Of a DNA stretch of 64,000 bases, positions 26,524 through 35,856 are shown piece after piece (within the stretch, counting starts at the first letter, position 1; every line of letters begins with the position of its first letter). The position numbers and the translations under genes are program-made. The notes beneath the pieces were generated by a model, which saw only the letters and a program-made list of their open reading frames with translations, had not been told where the DNA came from and ran no database searches. Origin of the DNA: Gammaproteobacteria bacterium (GTDB taxonomy: Bacteria; Pseudomonadota; Gammaproteobacteria; Chromatiales; Chromatiaceae); the NCBI GenBank assembly GCA_009929855.1, contig RZZN01000014.1, positions 16,624 to 80,623 on the forward strand, in the 5' to 3' direction.

Positions 26524-26868
26524 GTGGCTGAGCTGATCGAGAGCGCTCGCCTGATCGACCTGATCCTCGTCATGGTCGTCATCGAGGCGGTCGCGCTCGT
26601 CCTCCTGCATCGTCAGACCGGACAGGGCATCGCACCACGCGCGCTGATCGGTTTCATGCTGGCGGGCGGCTTTCTCTTGCTGGCGATTCGCGCGGCCCTG
26701 ACTGACGCGGGTTGGATCTGGATCGGACTCTGGCTGACCCTGGCGCTCATCGCCCATCTCGCCGACCTGGCACTGCGCTGGCAGACCACCCCGAATCACC
26801 CATCGTCGGCCAAGCCCGCCCAGACCGACCACGGAGATCCGGCAGACACCTCGCGCCGCGGGCTTTGA
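26524..26868 (+). CDS. Small membrane protein of unknown function
   Basis: A 114-residue protein starting at GTG 26524, 23 bp after bchP. I do not recognise its family. Three hydrophobic segments are visible: LIDLILVMVVIEAVALVLL (about 10-28), ALIGFMLAGGFLLLAIRAAL (about 40-59) and IWIGLWLTLALIAHLADLAL (about 65-84). The last 30 residues are hydrophilic. Its place after bchP suggests co-transcription with pigment genes, but a role is not inferable. Confidence 0.6.
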   Translation: MAELIESARLIDLILVMVVIEAVALVLLHRQTGQGIAPRALIGFMLAGGFLLLAIRAALTDAGWIWIGLWLTLALIAHLADLALRWQTTPNHPSSAKPAQTDHGDPADTSRRGL

Positions 26869-26940
26869 TGTCGATGGCTTGGCAACCGCGACATCACACC
26901 TCTGCCTTGGATGTCGCCATGTCTCGAGGTCGCGACATCC
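26867..26940. promoter_or_regulatory. Two GATGTCG inverted repeats after the bchP-linked gene
   Basis: GATGTCG at 26867-26873 pairs with CGACATC at 26889-26895. GGATGTCG at 26909-26916 pairs with CGACATCC at 26933-26940. Both hairpins share the same arms and directly follow the stop codon at 26866-26868. They may end the bchGP transcript or bind a regulator; there is no T-tract. Confidence 0.4.
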
Positions 26941-27070
26941 TGATCGATAAGATGATCCCGCACGCCCTTTTCGGTTAAACTCGTGCCGATCGATCTTGTC
27001 GGTCCATGGCCTGACAGGACTTGATGGCATCGACCGCCACGCCTTGCGCCATGCCCGCTGGCACACCCCT

Positions 27071-27147
27071 GCCCTCGTAGCTCAGTTGGATAGAGCGATC
27101 GCCTCCTAAGCGGTAGGTCACAGGTTCAAATCCTGTCGAGGGCACCA
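27071..27147 (+). tRNA. tRNA-Arg (anticodon CCU)
   Basis: A 77-nt cloverleaf with encoded CCA. Acceptor arm GCCCTCG/CGAGGGC, D arm GCTC/GAGC, anticodon stem ATCGC/GCGGT with loop CTCCTAA (anticodon CCT), five-base variable loop AGGTC, T arm ACAGG/CCTGT. It reads AGG codons, which are rare in this GC-rich DNA. Confidence 0.97.
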
Positions 27148-27216
27148 CATCACCGCGCTGAGCCGCGACCCCACACAGCCCGCCATCGACCCGCGGCACT
27201 GCGTGCGCATCCGGCA

Positions 27217-27951
27217 TCAGGACCCGGCCACCTCGGCCAGACCACGCAGGACCAGGTCGGGAATCAGGTCGAAGGGTCGGTCCATCGCCGGGATCAAACG
27301 CTCGGCGTCTCCTCCGGTGAGCACCAGACGCGGCGTGGCCCCCGCTTCGACGGCGAGCCGATCGAACAGACGGCTCGTCAAGGCCGCGATCCCTTGCAGA
27401 CTGCCAGCCGCGACGGCGCGACCCGTATCTGTGGCCCATGCCTCATCCGTGGGCTCGGCATCGATGCGCGGAATCTGGGTACCGGCCAACAGGCTGGTGC
27501 GCATCATCTCCACGCCCGGCAGGATGAGACCGCCCAGGTGACGTCCGTCGGCCAGCAAGAGATCGAAGGTGACCGCGGTCCCGGCATCCACGATCAGCAC
27601 CGCCGTATCGATCGAGCGGTGGGCGGCGACCAGCGCCAGCCAGCGGTCGACCCCCAGGCGCGTGGGATCGGCATAGGCGACCCTCAGATCACCATACACG
27701 GAGCGGGTCTTCACCAGCTCGGGGGCGATGTCCCAATAGGCGTGGGTCACCCGCGCGATGGCCACGGCCACCGCGGCGTCGCCGACATTGCTCGCGACCA
27801 CCCGCCGCGGCGGATCCAGTCGCTCCCAATCGGCTAGCAGATCGAGCGGGACCGCGCCGCCATGGCGCAGGATCCGGACCTCGCCGAGCCGCGCGCCATC
27901 TTGGATCGCCCAGCGTAGATTGGTATTGCCGATATCGAGCAGCAGCATCAC
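27217..27951 (-). CDS. coaX: Type III pantothenate kinase
   Basis: A 244-residue ASKHA-fold kinase for the first step of CoA synthesis. Motifs: LLLDIGNTNLRWA at the N-terminus (phosphate 1), PTRLGVDRWLALVAAH near 98-113, IVDAGTAVTFDLL near 119 and GGLILPGVEMM near 140. The reading frame opens with GTG 27951 overlapping the birA stop (GTGA) and is followed at once by ATG 27948; either could be used. The birA-coaX pair is common in proteobacteria. Confidence 0.94.
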   Translation of the reverse strand: MMLLLDIGNTNLRWAIQDGARLGEVRILRHGGAVPLDLLADWERLDPPRRVVASNVGDAAVAVAIARVTHAYWDIAPELVKTRSVYGDLRVAYADPTRLGVDRWLALVAAHRSIDTAVLIVDAGTAVTFDLLLADGRHLGGLILPGVEMMRTSLLAGTQIPRIDAEPTDEAWATDTGRAVAAGSLQGIAALTSRLFDRLAVEAGATPRLVLTGGDAERLIPAMDRPFDLIPDLVLRGLAEVAGS

Positions 27952-28934
27952 ATCGTCTCCGATCTCAAGCTGACCTCACCCGAGTGGAACATCCGCTCGC
28001 CCTCGGGGGTGGCGAGACACAATGCCCCATCCGGAGCAATCCCCTGCATGATCCCGCGGATCCGCTGCTCGCCCAGCAGCAGGATCACTGGCTCGCCGCG
28101 CAAGGCGTCGAATGTGTCCCAGAGTGGTCGATAGTGGGCCAGACCCACCTGAGCGAAATGCTCCAAGGCATCGCACAGGACACCAATCAGGATTGCCGCC
28201 AGGCGGTTACGACCAACTGGCTCGGCGCCCAGCGCCTCGCTCAGATCGACCCAGGGTTGATCGATCGCCTGCGCCTGAGCGCGCGACATGCGCAGATTCA
28301 ACCCCAATCCAAGCACCAGCACACAGGGTCCCTGGGCCTCGCCGCTGACCTCCAGCAGGATCCCGCCGAGCTTGCGCCCTCCCCAGAGCAGATCGTTGGG
28401 CCATTTCAGCACCAGGCCCTGGACCCCGAGCTGACGCAGCGCATCGGCCACGACCGCACCCGCGGCCAGGCTCAGCCCGCTCAGTCCGGCGGGGCCACAG
28501 GGATAGCGCCAGAGGATCGATAGATAGAGGTTGGCACCGAACGGCGATACCCAGCAGCGCCCGTGCCGCCCCTGCCCGGCGGTCTGGCGCTCGGCCAGAC
28601 AGACGGTGCCTGACGGCGCGCCATGCGCCGCCTCACGCATCAGATGACGATTGGTCGAATCGATCCGCTGGTGGATCTCCAGCCGGACGGGCGGGGCGCG
28701 CCCCGTCGCGGCGAGTGTTTCACCGATGCGCTGGGCATCGAGCAGCTCGATGGGGGTGATCAAGCGATAACCGCGACCTCGTCCAGACGTGATCTCCAGG
28801 CCGAGTTGATCGCTGAGACGACGCACCGCCTTGCAGACCGCGGCGCGGGTCATGTCGAGACGCTCGGCGAGCACCGCGCCCGAGTGCAGACGACCATCGG
28901 CGAGCAGTCTCAGCAACTCGAGTGTGCGATCCAT
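27948..28934 (-). CDS. birA: Bifunctional biotin-[acetyl-CoA carboxylase] ligase / biotin operon repressor
   Basis: A 328-residue protein with an N-terminal winged helix (residues about 1-60, GAVLAERLDMTRAAVCKAVR) and a central ligase domain containing the biotinyl-AMP loop GQGRHGRCWVSP near 125-136 and LKWPNDLLWGGRKLGG near 185-200. The C-terminal SH3-like domain is present. The helix-turn-helix suggests it can also repress transcription. ATG 28934 lies 7 bp after the M61 peptidase gene. Confidence 0.94.
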   Translation of the reverse strand: MDRTLELLRLLADGRLHSGAVLAERLDMTRAAVCKAVRRLSDQLGLEITSGRGRGYRLITPIELLDAQRIGETLAATGRAPPVRLEIHQRIDSTNRHLMREAAHGAPSGTVCLAERQTAGQGRHGRCWVSPFGANLYLSILWRYPCGPAGLSGLSLAAGAVVADALRQLGVQGLVLKWPNDLLWGGRKLGGILLEVSGEAQGPCVLVLGLGLNLRMSRAQAQAIDQPWVDLSEALGAEPVGRNRLAAILIGVLCDALEHFAQVGLAHYRPLWDTFDALRGEPVILLLGEQRIRGIMQGIAPDGALCLATPEGERMFHSGEVSLRSETM

Positions 28935-28941
28935 CGGCGTC

Positions 28942-30759
28942 TCAACCGCCGCCTGTCAGCCACCGCGCGCGCGCGCTCGCTACCGAGTCGGACACGGATT
29001 CGACCAACATCAGATCACAGGTATCGGCCTGCGCCGGTTCTGGAAAGGCACGCAGCTCCAGCAGCTCGTCGCGGCGAAACAGGTGCACCGAGATCCCCGA
29101 TGCGCTCGCGGTGCGCTCGACCAGAGTGTCGAGCCGCTCGGCCGTGACCCGCAGACCCTCGATAGCGACGATCACATCACCAGGCGCGATCCCGGCACGC
29201 TCAGCAGCCCCGCCGCGGATGACATGCTGCACGAGCGCCTCGCCCGTGCCCACACGCAGACGTAAGGCGAGTGTCGGGCGCGCGCTCCAAGGCGCGAGCT
29301 GATCGACACAGCCGCCCAGATCCTTGGGGCCAGCCTGTGGCCGCAGCCGCATCGCGACCCCGACCTCGGCCAGCAGTCCAGCCAGATCCGGATCCGCCAC
29401 ACCCTCGAGTGACTCGGCGAAGAAGCCGTCCAGATCCAGTCCAGACACCTCGCTCGCCAACCGCTCGACACCATGCTCGGACACACCCAGCCCGCTGCGA
29501 CCATGACGCTCCCAGAGCGCGCGCATCACATCATCGAGTGAGCACGCGCCATGGGTGTCGCGGCGGATCGTCAGATCCAGCGCCAGGGCGACGATCGCCC
29601 CCTTGACGTAATAGCTGATGATGGCATTCGGCGCGTTCTCGTCCTGCTTGTAGAGCTTGGTCCAGGCGTCGAAGCTCGACTCGGCGAGTGTTTGCACCGC
29701 CCGCCCCGGCGTGCGCATCAGGCGCGTGATGGTGGCCGCCAGCATCCCGAGATAGCCCTTGGCATCGATACAGCCGCTGCGCACCAAGGCGAGCTCGTCG
29801 TAATAGGAGGTGATCCCCTCGAAAGCCCAGAGCGTGCGGGTGTGAACCTCGCGATCCAGTCCGCCATCCATGAATGCCTGTGGGCGGATACGCGTCACAT
29901 TCCAGAGATGGAAGTATTCATGACTGCAGAGCGCGAGAAAACGCCGATAGCCATCGGTCAGCGTGGTGTCGCGCGGATGGGGCAGATCATCCCGCGCGCA
30001 GATGAGGCTGGTCGAATACCGATGCTCCAGTCCGCCATAGCCATCGCCGACCGCGGTCACCAGGAAGAGATAACGATCGATCGGCAATTCGCCGAACATG
30101 GCCGCGTGGGTGGCACAAATGCGCGGCAGATCGGCCGCGAGACGATCCAGATCGGCATGCTGACGTCCCGCGATCACCATCCGGTGCTCGACCCCTTCGA
30201 CCACGAACCCGATCTCATCGAATTGCCCCATCTCCACCGGATGGTCGATGAGATCGGCATAGTCAGCGGCGCGATAGAGCCCGAAGCCGCGTTGATCGAC
30301 CACATCAGGTTGAAGACTGGTGGCGACACGCCATTCCCGACCCAGCGACTCCGGCGGCGCGAGCAGCTCGATCCGACAGGGTCGCTGTCTCAGCTCATGC
30401 ACGCACAGCAATAGATTGGGGCCGTTGAAATAGGCGTGGGTCTGATCCAGGTGCGCGGTCCGCACCGAGAGCTCCCAGGCATAGACCAGATAGCGGACGC
30501 TGAACGACTCGCCGGCGGATGGACAGACCCAGGTTTGTTTGTCGAGCTTGACACAGTCGAGTGGATGCCCGGCGGCCGTCATGGCCTCGAGCCTGAGCAG
30601 ATGGCGAGCGAAGTCGCGGATCATGTAGCTGCCGGGGATCCAAGCCGGCATGGACAGGGTCACCTGTTCCGCCGTGACAGCCGGGATCTCGATCTCGACC
30701 TCGAAGAGATGGGCTTGCGGGCGGGCTGGACGGATACGGTAGAGCAGCTCGGTGAGCAT
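28942..30759 (-). CDS. M61 family metallopeptidase with PDZ domain
   Basis: A 605-residue protein of the glycyl aminopeptidase-like M61 family. The zinc motif HEYFH is at residues 280-284 within LCSHEYFHLWNVTRIRPQAF, so the catalytic His/Glu residues are intact; a third ligand (Glu) is expected in LWAFEGITSYYDEL. A PDZ-like domain occupies about residues 500-590 (GGAAERAGIAPGDVIVAIEG). No signal peptide is evident. The substrate is unknown. Confidence 0.9.
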   Translation of the reverse strand: MLTELLYRIRPARPQAHLFEVEIEIPAVTAEQVTLSMPAWIPGSYMIRDFARHLLRLEAMTAAGHPLDCVKLDKQTWVCPSAGESFSVRYLVYAWELSVRTAHLDQTHAYFNGPNLLLCVHELRQRPCRIELLAPPESLGREWRVATSLQPDVVDQRGFGLYRAADYADLIDHPVEMGQFDEIGFVVEGVEHRMVIAGRQHADLDRLAADLPRICATHAAMFGELPIDRYLFLVTAVGDGYGGLEHRYSTSLICARDDLPHPRDTTLTDGYRRFLALCSHEYFHLWNVTRIRPQAFMDGGLDREVHTRTLWAFEGITSYYDELALVRSGCIDAKGYLGMLAATITRLMRTPGRAVQTLAESSFDAWTKLYKQDENAPNAIISYYVKGAIVALALDLTIRRDTHGACSLDDVMRALWERHGRSGLGVSEHGVERLASEVSGLDLDGFFAESLEGVADPDLAGLLAEVGVAMRLRPQAGPKDLGGCVDQLAPWSARPTLALRLRVGTGEALVQHVIRGGAAERAGIAPGDVIVAIEGLRVTAERLDTLVERTASASGISVHLFRRDELLELRAFPEPAQADTCDLMLVESVSDSVASARARWLTGGG

Positions 30760-30864
30760 CGCGGCAGGACAGCGATTCAGGAGGGGCGCGGGACGGGAGC
30801 AGTAGACCTCGCTCGCCGCCCCGCGAAGGACCCCGGGCCAGATGCGCCGGGATCCGTGGTCGGC

Positions 30865-31140
30865 TTACCAGCGCGGTCCGCGTGACGGACGATCACCGCG
30901 CGGCTTGGCCTGGTTAACCTTCATATTGCGGCCCTTCAAGGGGGTTTCGTTCAATCCCTTGATGGCAGCGTCGGCCTCGGAGTTGTTCGGCATCTCGACG
31001 AAGCCGAAGCCCTTGGACTCGCCAGTGAACTTATCCGTGATCAAGTTCACGCTCGCGATATCGCCATAGGCTGAGAATGCGCTGCGCAGCTCGTCTTGTG
31101 TGACACCGTAGGCCAGGTTGCCAACGTAGATATTCATCAT
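30865..31140 (-). CDS. RNA-binding protein with one RRM domain
   Basis: A 91-residue single RRM protein. RNP2 reads IYVGNL (residues 4-9) and RNP1 reads KGFGFVEM (about 43-50). The last 15 residues are rich in Arg, Gly and Pro. Similar small RRM proteins in cyanobacteria and proteobacteria are often cold-induced; placement beside an RhlE-type helicase fits an RNA-remodelling role, which is inferred. Confidence 0.93.
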   Translation of the reverse strand: MMNIYVGNLAYGVTQDELRSAFSAYGDIASVNLITDKFTGESKGFGFVEMPNNSEADAAIKGLNETPLKGRNMKVNQAKPRGDRPSRGPRW

Positions 31141-31242
31141 TCAGGGTTCCATGAAAGCGTATTGAAGAGAGAGAGAACGACCGAGGTATCAACACGCAAC
31201 TGCCTCGATCGTCTTTGTCCCCAACCGCTGGAGACGAAGTCA

Positions 31243-32532
<1,290 letters not shown>

Positions 32533-32753
32533 CAACACTCCTGAAGCCGGCCGTTCGACCGCACTCGATGCGGGACCGGCCTAGGTAAATTATTGTAATG
32601 ATCAGCGGGGTGAGGCCGATGGATAAGATGGGGCTCAGCCGCGAGACGACGCATCGACCGGGTGGATACGATGGCCGGAGTCTACGCGACTCCGATGGCA
32701 AAAGCCAGCCCCGGCCGAGAGAAAACCACGCACTCCTCAGGATGCCGCAGAAA

Positions 32754-33734
32754 TCACCTGCCGGATCGCTCGCGCGCACATTTTCCAATCATCTCGTGTC
32801 CAACGACGGGGCGACAATGACCAGATCGATTGGACCAACAGACTCCTGATCGTGACAGACCGACGAGTCGATCGCTCACCGGTAAGCTATTGGCATCATA
32901 CGGATCTGTGCCCGCAAGGGACTCGCCCAGGTTCGTCCAGCCATCGCCATCTGAATCGAGCAGCGCATCGGCCGGATCGCGAGGATTCAAGCCACGGGTG
33001 TTCTCCAAGTCATTCGACATCCCGTCGCCGTCGATATCCGAGTCGCAGACATCGCAGACATCGCCGACACCGTCCACATCCAGATCCACCTGGCCGGAAT
33101 TCGCGATCAATGGGCAATTGTCAAGATCATCCGGGATGCCATCCCCATCGGTGTCCGCGGCGACCATGGTCACGCCCTCGCGAGTCCAGTAAGCGGCAGC
33201 CCACGTAGGTTGGGGTGAGGAACGAACCCCAACATCCTCCCGAACGCCCCATTCAGCCGTCACATGTCCACGCCGCAGATCACGATGAAATGTCGAATAA
33301 GGCCAATCGACGGCGCGATCCACGTAGCCATGCTTGACCGGGTTCCAGTGGATGTAATCGACATGTCGCGCCAGATCGCGATCGTCGCGGATCAGATGCT
33401 CCCAAAAGCGCCGCTGCCAAATGCCGCGTTCCCCCTTGCGCGCACGGCTGGCGCGGATGCGTTCCTCTTTCGGAATGCGCCGTGAGAACCCTGCCTTGAT
33501 GAGTCCCCACCGCGTCGCGTAATCGGCATCGCCCTCCGGCAACGTCCAGACGGCATGCAGATGATCTGGCAGCACCACCCAGGCGACGATCGCGAACGGA
33601 TGCGCATCCCGAACGTCACGCACCACCTCGCGAAGGTCCGCGACACGGTCCACCAGTAACCGCGACGAGCGGTCCACCAGGTTGACGGTAAAAAAATAGC
33701 TGGCCCCAGGAATCAGGACACGACGATAGCGCAT
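32754..33734 (-). CDS. Chimeric ORF: REP-associated tyrosine transposase fused to thrombospondin type 3 repeats
   Basis: A 326-codon frame in three parts. Residues about 1-165 are a Y1/REP-associated transposase (RAYT): starts MRYRRVLIPGASYFFTVNLV, HUH-type motif LPDHLHAVW near 55-63, and catalytic Tyr region HVDYIHWNPVKHGYVDRAVD. Residues about 166-180 (VGVRSSPQPTWAA) are translated from a REP palindrome. Residues about 190-295 are calcium-binding thrombospondin type 3 repeats (DTDGDGIPDDLDNCP and later DSDGDGWTNLGES), normally found in exported proteins; the final 30 residues read through the 41-bp duplication. There is no signal peptide, so the second half is almost certainly a gene fragment joined by rearrangement. 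The transposase part may still be functional. Confidence 0.75.
   Translation of the reverse strand: MRYRRVLIPGASYFFTVNLVDRSSRLLVDRVADLREVVRDVRDAHPFAIVAWVVLPDHLHAVWTLPEGDADYATRWGLIKAGFSRRIPKEERIRASRARKGERGIWQRRFWEHLIRDDRDLARHVDYIHWNPVKHGYVDRAVDWPYSTFHRDLRRGHVTAEWGVREDVGVRSSPQPTWAAAYWTREGVTMVAADTDGDGIPDDLDNCPLIANSGQVDLDVDGVGDVCDVCDSDIDGDGMSNDLENTRGLNPRDPADALLDSDGDGWTNLGESLAGTDPYDANSLPVSDRLVGLSRSGVCWSNRSGHCRPVVGHEMIGKCARERSGR
32816..32856 (+). repeat. 41-bp direct duplication, left copy
   Basis: Identical over 41 bp to 34171-34211, beginning AATGACCAGATCGATTGG. The right copy lies inside the alkaline phosphatase remnant, where it encodes NDQIDWTNRLLIVT. Flanks of the two copies are unrelated. 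Confidence 0.97.
33205..33233 (+). repeat. REP-like palindrome A
   Basis: A 29-bp element starting GTAGGTTGGGGTGAGG and ending AACCCCAAC; arms GTTGGGGT and ACCCCAAC flank a short loop. It lies at the 3' end of the transposase domain and is translated in the chimeric frame. Confidence 0.85.
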
Positions 33735-33815
33735 CGGCTTGGTTGCTCCAATTGGTCGGCATTGATCTCCATCCGCCCGATCACGCCCAACGCCCGCCAC
33801 ACCATCGCGGCCGGC

Positions 33816-33844
33816 GTAGGTTGGGGTGAGGAACGAACCCCAAC
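33816..33844 (+). repeat. REP-like palindrome B
   Basis: Same 29-bp sequence and orientation as copy A, located about 80 bp upstream of the transposase start. Copies A and B therefore bracket the transposase gene. Confidence 0.85.
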
Positions 33845-33928
33845 ATTGGCGACGATCGTGTCGATTTATTCACCGTTGACCGATGCACCGCATTGCCGGA
33901 ACCCTGTTTCGCTCAATGTCCGTGGGTT

Positions 33929-33957
33929 GTTGGGGTTCCTTCGTCACCCCAACCTAC
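33929..33957 (-). repeat. REP-like palindrome C
   Basis: Inverted relative to A and B, core GTTGGGGTTCC...ACCCCAAC, with two loop bases swapped compared with A. Part of a 60-bp tandem duplication with copy D. Confidence 0.85.
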
Positions 33958-33988
33958 GCGGATCAATGCCCGTGGGTTGTTGGGGTTC

Positions 33989-34017
33989 CTTCGTCACCCC
34001 AACCTACACGGCTGAAG
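33989..34017 (-). repeat. REP-like palindrome D
   Basis: Copy of C exactly 60 bp further on, including the shared flank CCGTGGGTTGTTGGGG. It fuses directly to the phosphatase remnant. Confidence 0.85.
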
Positions 34018-34551
34018 GTGCTCAGTCAGGATGAGGACGGTTTCTTCCTGATGGCCGAGCAGGGTGACATCGATTGGGCCAACCATGCCAACGATTTCGC
34101 GCGCATGGTTGGGACGGTCAAGAATCTGCACGAAGGTGTGCAGGCGGTCGTGGACTTCGTCAACCAACCGAATGACCAGATCGATTGGACCAACAGACTC
34201 CTGATCGTGACCTCGGATCACAGCAACAACTATATGCGCAACGTGCTGGCGCTGGATGCCGGCGACCTGCCCATGCAGATTGCCAAGCCCGCGGGCTCAC
34301 CACAGACTCCATCCTGCTTCGTCGCCAACTGCTTCCCCGATGGTGAGGTCACCTTCGCCTCCGGAGGCCATACCAATGAGTTGACCCGCGTCTACGCCAT
34401 GGGCGCTGGCATGGATCTCTTCCGCCGCTATGAGGGTCGCTGGTACCCAGGCACCAAGATCCTGGACAACACGCAGCTCTTCCAGGTGATGATGGAAGCC
34501 GCCGGCCTGCCACAAGAGTCGCGGATGCAGATCAGCAGGACGCCACGCTGA
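34018..34551 (+). pseudogene. Alkaline phosphatase, C-terminal remnant
   Basis: An open stretch of about 175 codons resembling the C-terminal part of alkaline phosphatase: GFFLMAEQGDIDWANHANDF, then LLIVTSDHSNNYMRNVLALD and ASGGHTNELTRVYAMGAGM, which carry metal-binding Asp/His residues. The N-terminal two thirds with the nucleophilic Ser are missing; upstream the frame runs into REP copies C and D. No ribosome site or signal peptide. It ends at a TGA at 34549-34551. Confidence 0.75.
34171..34211 (+). repeat. 41-bp direct duplication, right copy
   Basis: Partner of 32816-32856. Here the sequence is in its natural coding context in the phosphatase remnant, so this is probably the source copy. 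Confidence 0.95.
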
Positions 34552-34567
34552 GAGGATGATCCCCGGC

Positions 34568-35626
34568 TCAAGCCAGCGAACCATCATTCCGAGACAAGAA
34601 CATGGCATCGCCATAGCTGAAGAAGCGATAGCGCTTCGCCACGGCGTGTCGATAGGCCGCCATCACCGAATCATAGCCGGCAAATGCCGCGACCAGCATG
34701 AGCAGGGTCGAGGATGGAAGGTGGAAATTGGTGATCATGGCATCCACGACACGAAAACGATAGCCGGGTCGGATGAAGAGACGCGAATCACCACGGAAGG
34801 GTCCTAGAGCCCCCGAGGCAGCCGCGGTCTCGAGGCTACGCACACTGGTGGTGCCGACCGCGACAACACGTCCGCCAGCACGTTTCGTCTCGTCGATCCG
34901 TGCGCATACCGTCTCATCCACCTCGAGCCACTCGGCATGCATCTCGTGTCGATCCAGGTCATCCACACGCACTGGCTGAAAGGTCCCGGCGCCGACATGC
35001 AGTGTGATCTCGGCGCGCGCGATGCCAAGGGCGTCGAGCCGCGCCAGCATGGGCGCGTCGAAATGCAATCCGGCGGTCGGGGCCGCGACCGCACCGCGAT
35101 GCCGACTGTAGACGGTTTGGTATCTGGCCTCATCCGCGGCATCGTCTGGACGCTGAATATAGGGTGGCAAGGGGATGTGTCCATGCGCGGACATGATCTC
35201 GGCGAGGTCCGCACCCTCGGCACTCAACAGATAGAGTGCTTCGTCACGCCCGATGACCCTCAGATGGACCATCGAGTCGATCCGGATCAGTGCACCAGGC
35301 TTGGGCGGCTTGCTCGCTCGCACATGGGCAAGTGCCTGGTGTGGCGAGAGCAACCGCTCGATCAGGATCTCCACCCGCCCCCCGGTCTCTTTGTGACCGA
35401 AGAGACGGGCGCGCATCACCTGCGTATTGTTGAAGACCAGCAGGTCACCGGGATTGAGCAGCTCGGGTAGATCGATAAAGCGCAGATCGCGCGGGCTGCT
35501 CGGTGACTTGGCGTCGTCCGCGCCGGTGAGTGCGAGCAGACGCGAGGCGGCTCGTTCGGACAATGGACGCTGCGCGATCAGCTCGGTGGGGAGATCATAG
35601 TGGAAATCGCTGAGACGATAGTGCAT
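34568..35626 (-). CDS. queA: S-adenosylmethionine:tRNA ribosyltransferase-isomerase
   Basis: A 352-residue enzyme that transfers and isomerises the ribosyl of SAM onto 7-aminomethyl-7-deazaguanine in tRNA, making epoxyqueuosine. The N-terminus MHYRLSDFHYDLPTELIAQR is typical, followed by LLVFNNTQVMRARLFGHKE, RGAVAAPTAGLHFD, TLHVGAGTFQPVR and FIRPGYRFRVVDAMITNFHL. The frame continues open for over 100 codons upstream, but that part is a repeat region and not conserved. The partner tgt is not adjacent. Confidence 0.95.
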   Translation of the reverse strand: MHYRLSDFHYDLPTELIAQRPLSERAASRLLALTGADDAKSPSSPRDLRFIDLPELLNPGDLLVFNNTQVMRARLFGHKETGGRVEILIERLLSPHQALAHVRASKPPKPGALIRIDSMVHLRVIGRDEALYLLSAEGADLAEIMSAHGHIPLPPYIQRPDDAADEARYQTVYSRHRGAVAAPTAGLHFDAPMLARLDALGIARAEITLHVGAGTFQPVRVDDLDRHEMHAEWLEVDETVCARIDETKRAGGRVVAVGTTSVRSLETAAASGALGPFRGDSRLFIRPGYRFRVVDAMITNFHLPSSTLLMLVAAFAGYDSVMAAYRHAVAKRYRFFSYGDAMFLSRNDGSLA

Positions 35627-35645
35627 GGCGCTTTGGGCAAGGGAC

Positions 35646-35690
35646 GAATGATCGGAATGATCGGAATGATCGGAATGATCGGAATGATCA
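35646..35690 (+). repeat. 9-bp tandem repeat, GAATGATCG x5
   Basis: Four perfect nonamers GAATGATCG (35646-35681) and a fifth ending in A (35682-35690), starting 20 bp upstream of the queA ATG and thus in its leader or promoter. Unit length is a multiple of three, which keeps an open frame through it. Confidence 0.9.
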
Positions 35691-35856
35691 GGGGTTGCGG
35701 ATGGGGGGTGGGTCCGGGTGCCCGAACCGAGTCCGTACCCTGGCGCCGCGCGATGACCACTCGGTGGCCGGGCATCAAGGCATCCAAGCTGATTCATCAC
35801 GGTCACGATCACGCTATGATACGCCGGTCTATGGCTGACTGGATGGCTGTGAGCAC

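Noticed and set aside
33883..34017. ATG at 33883 as the true start of the phosphatase-like gene
   Set aside because: The added residues are translated REP copies C and D (WGSFVTPTY), without a signal peptide or the family's N-terminal domain.
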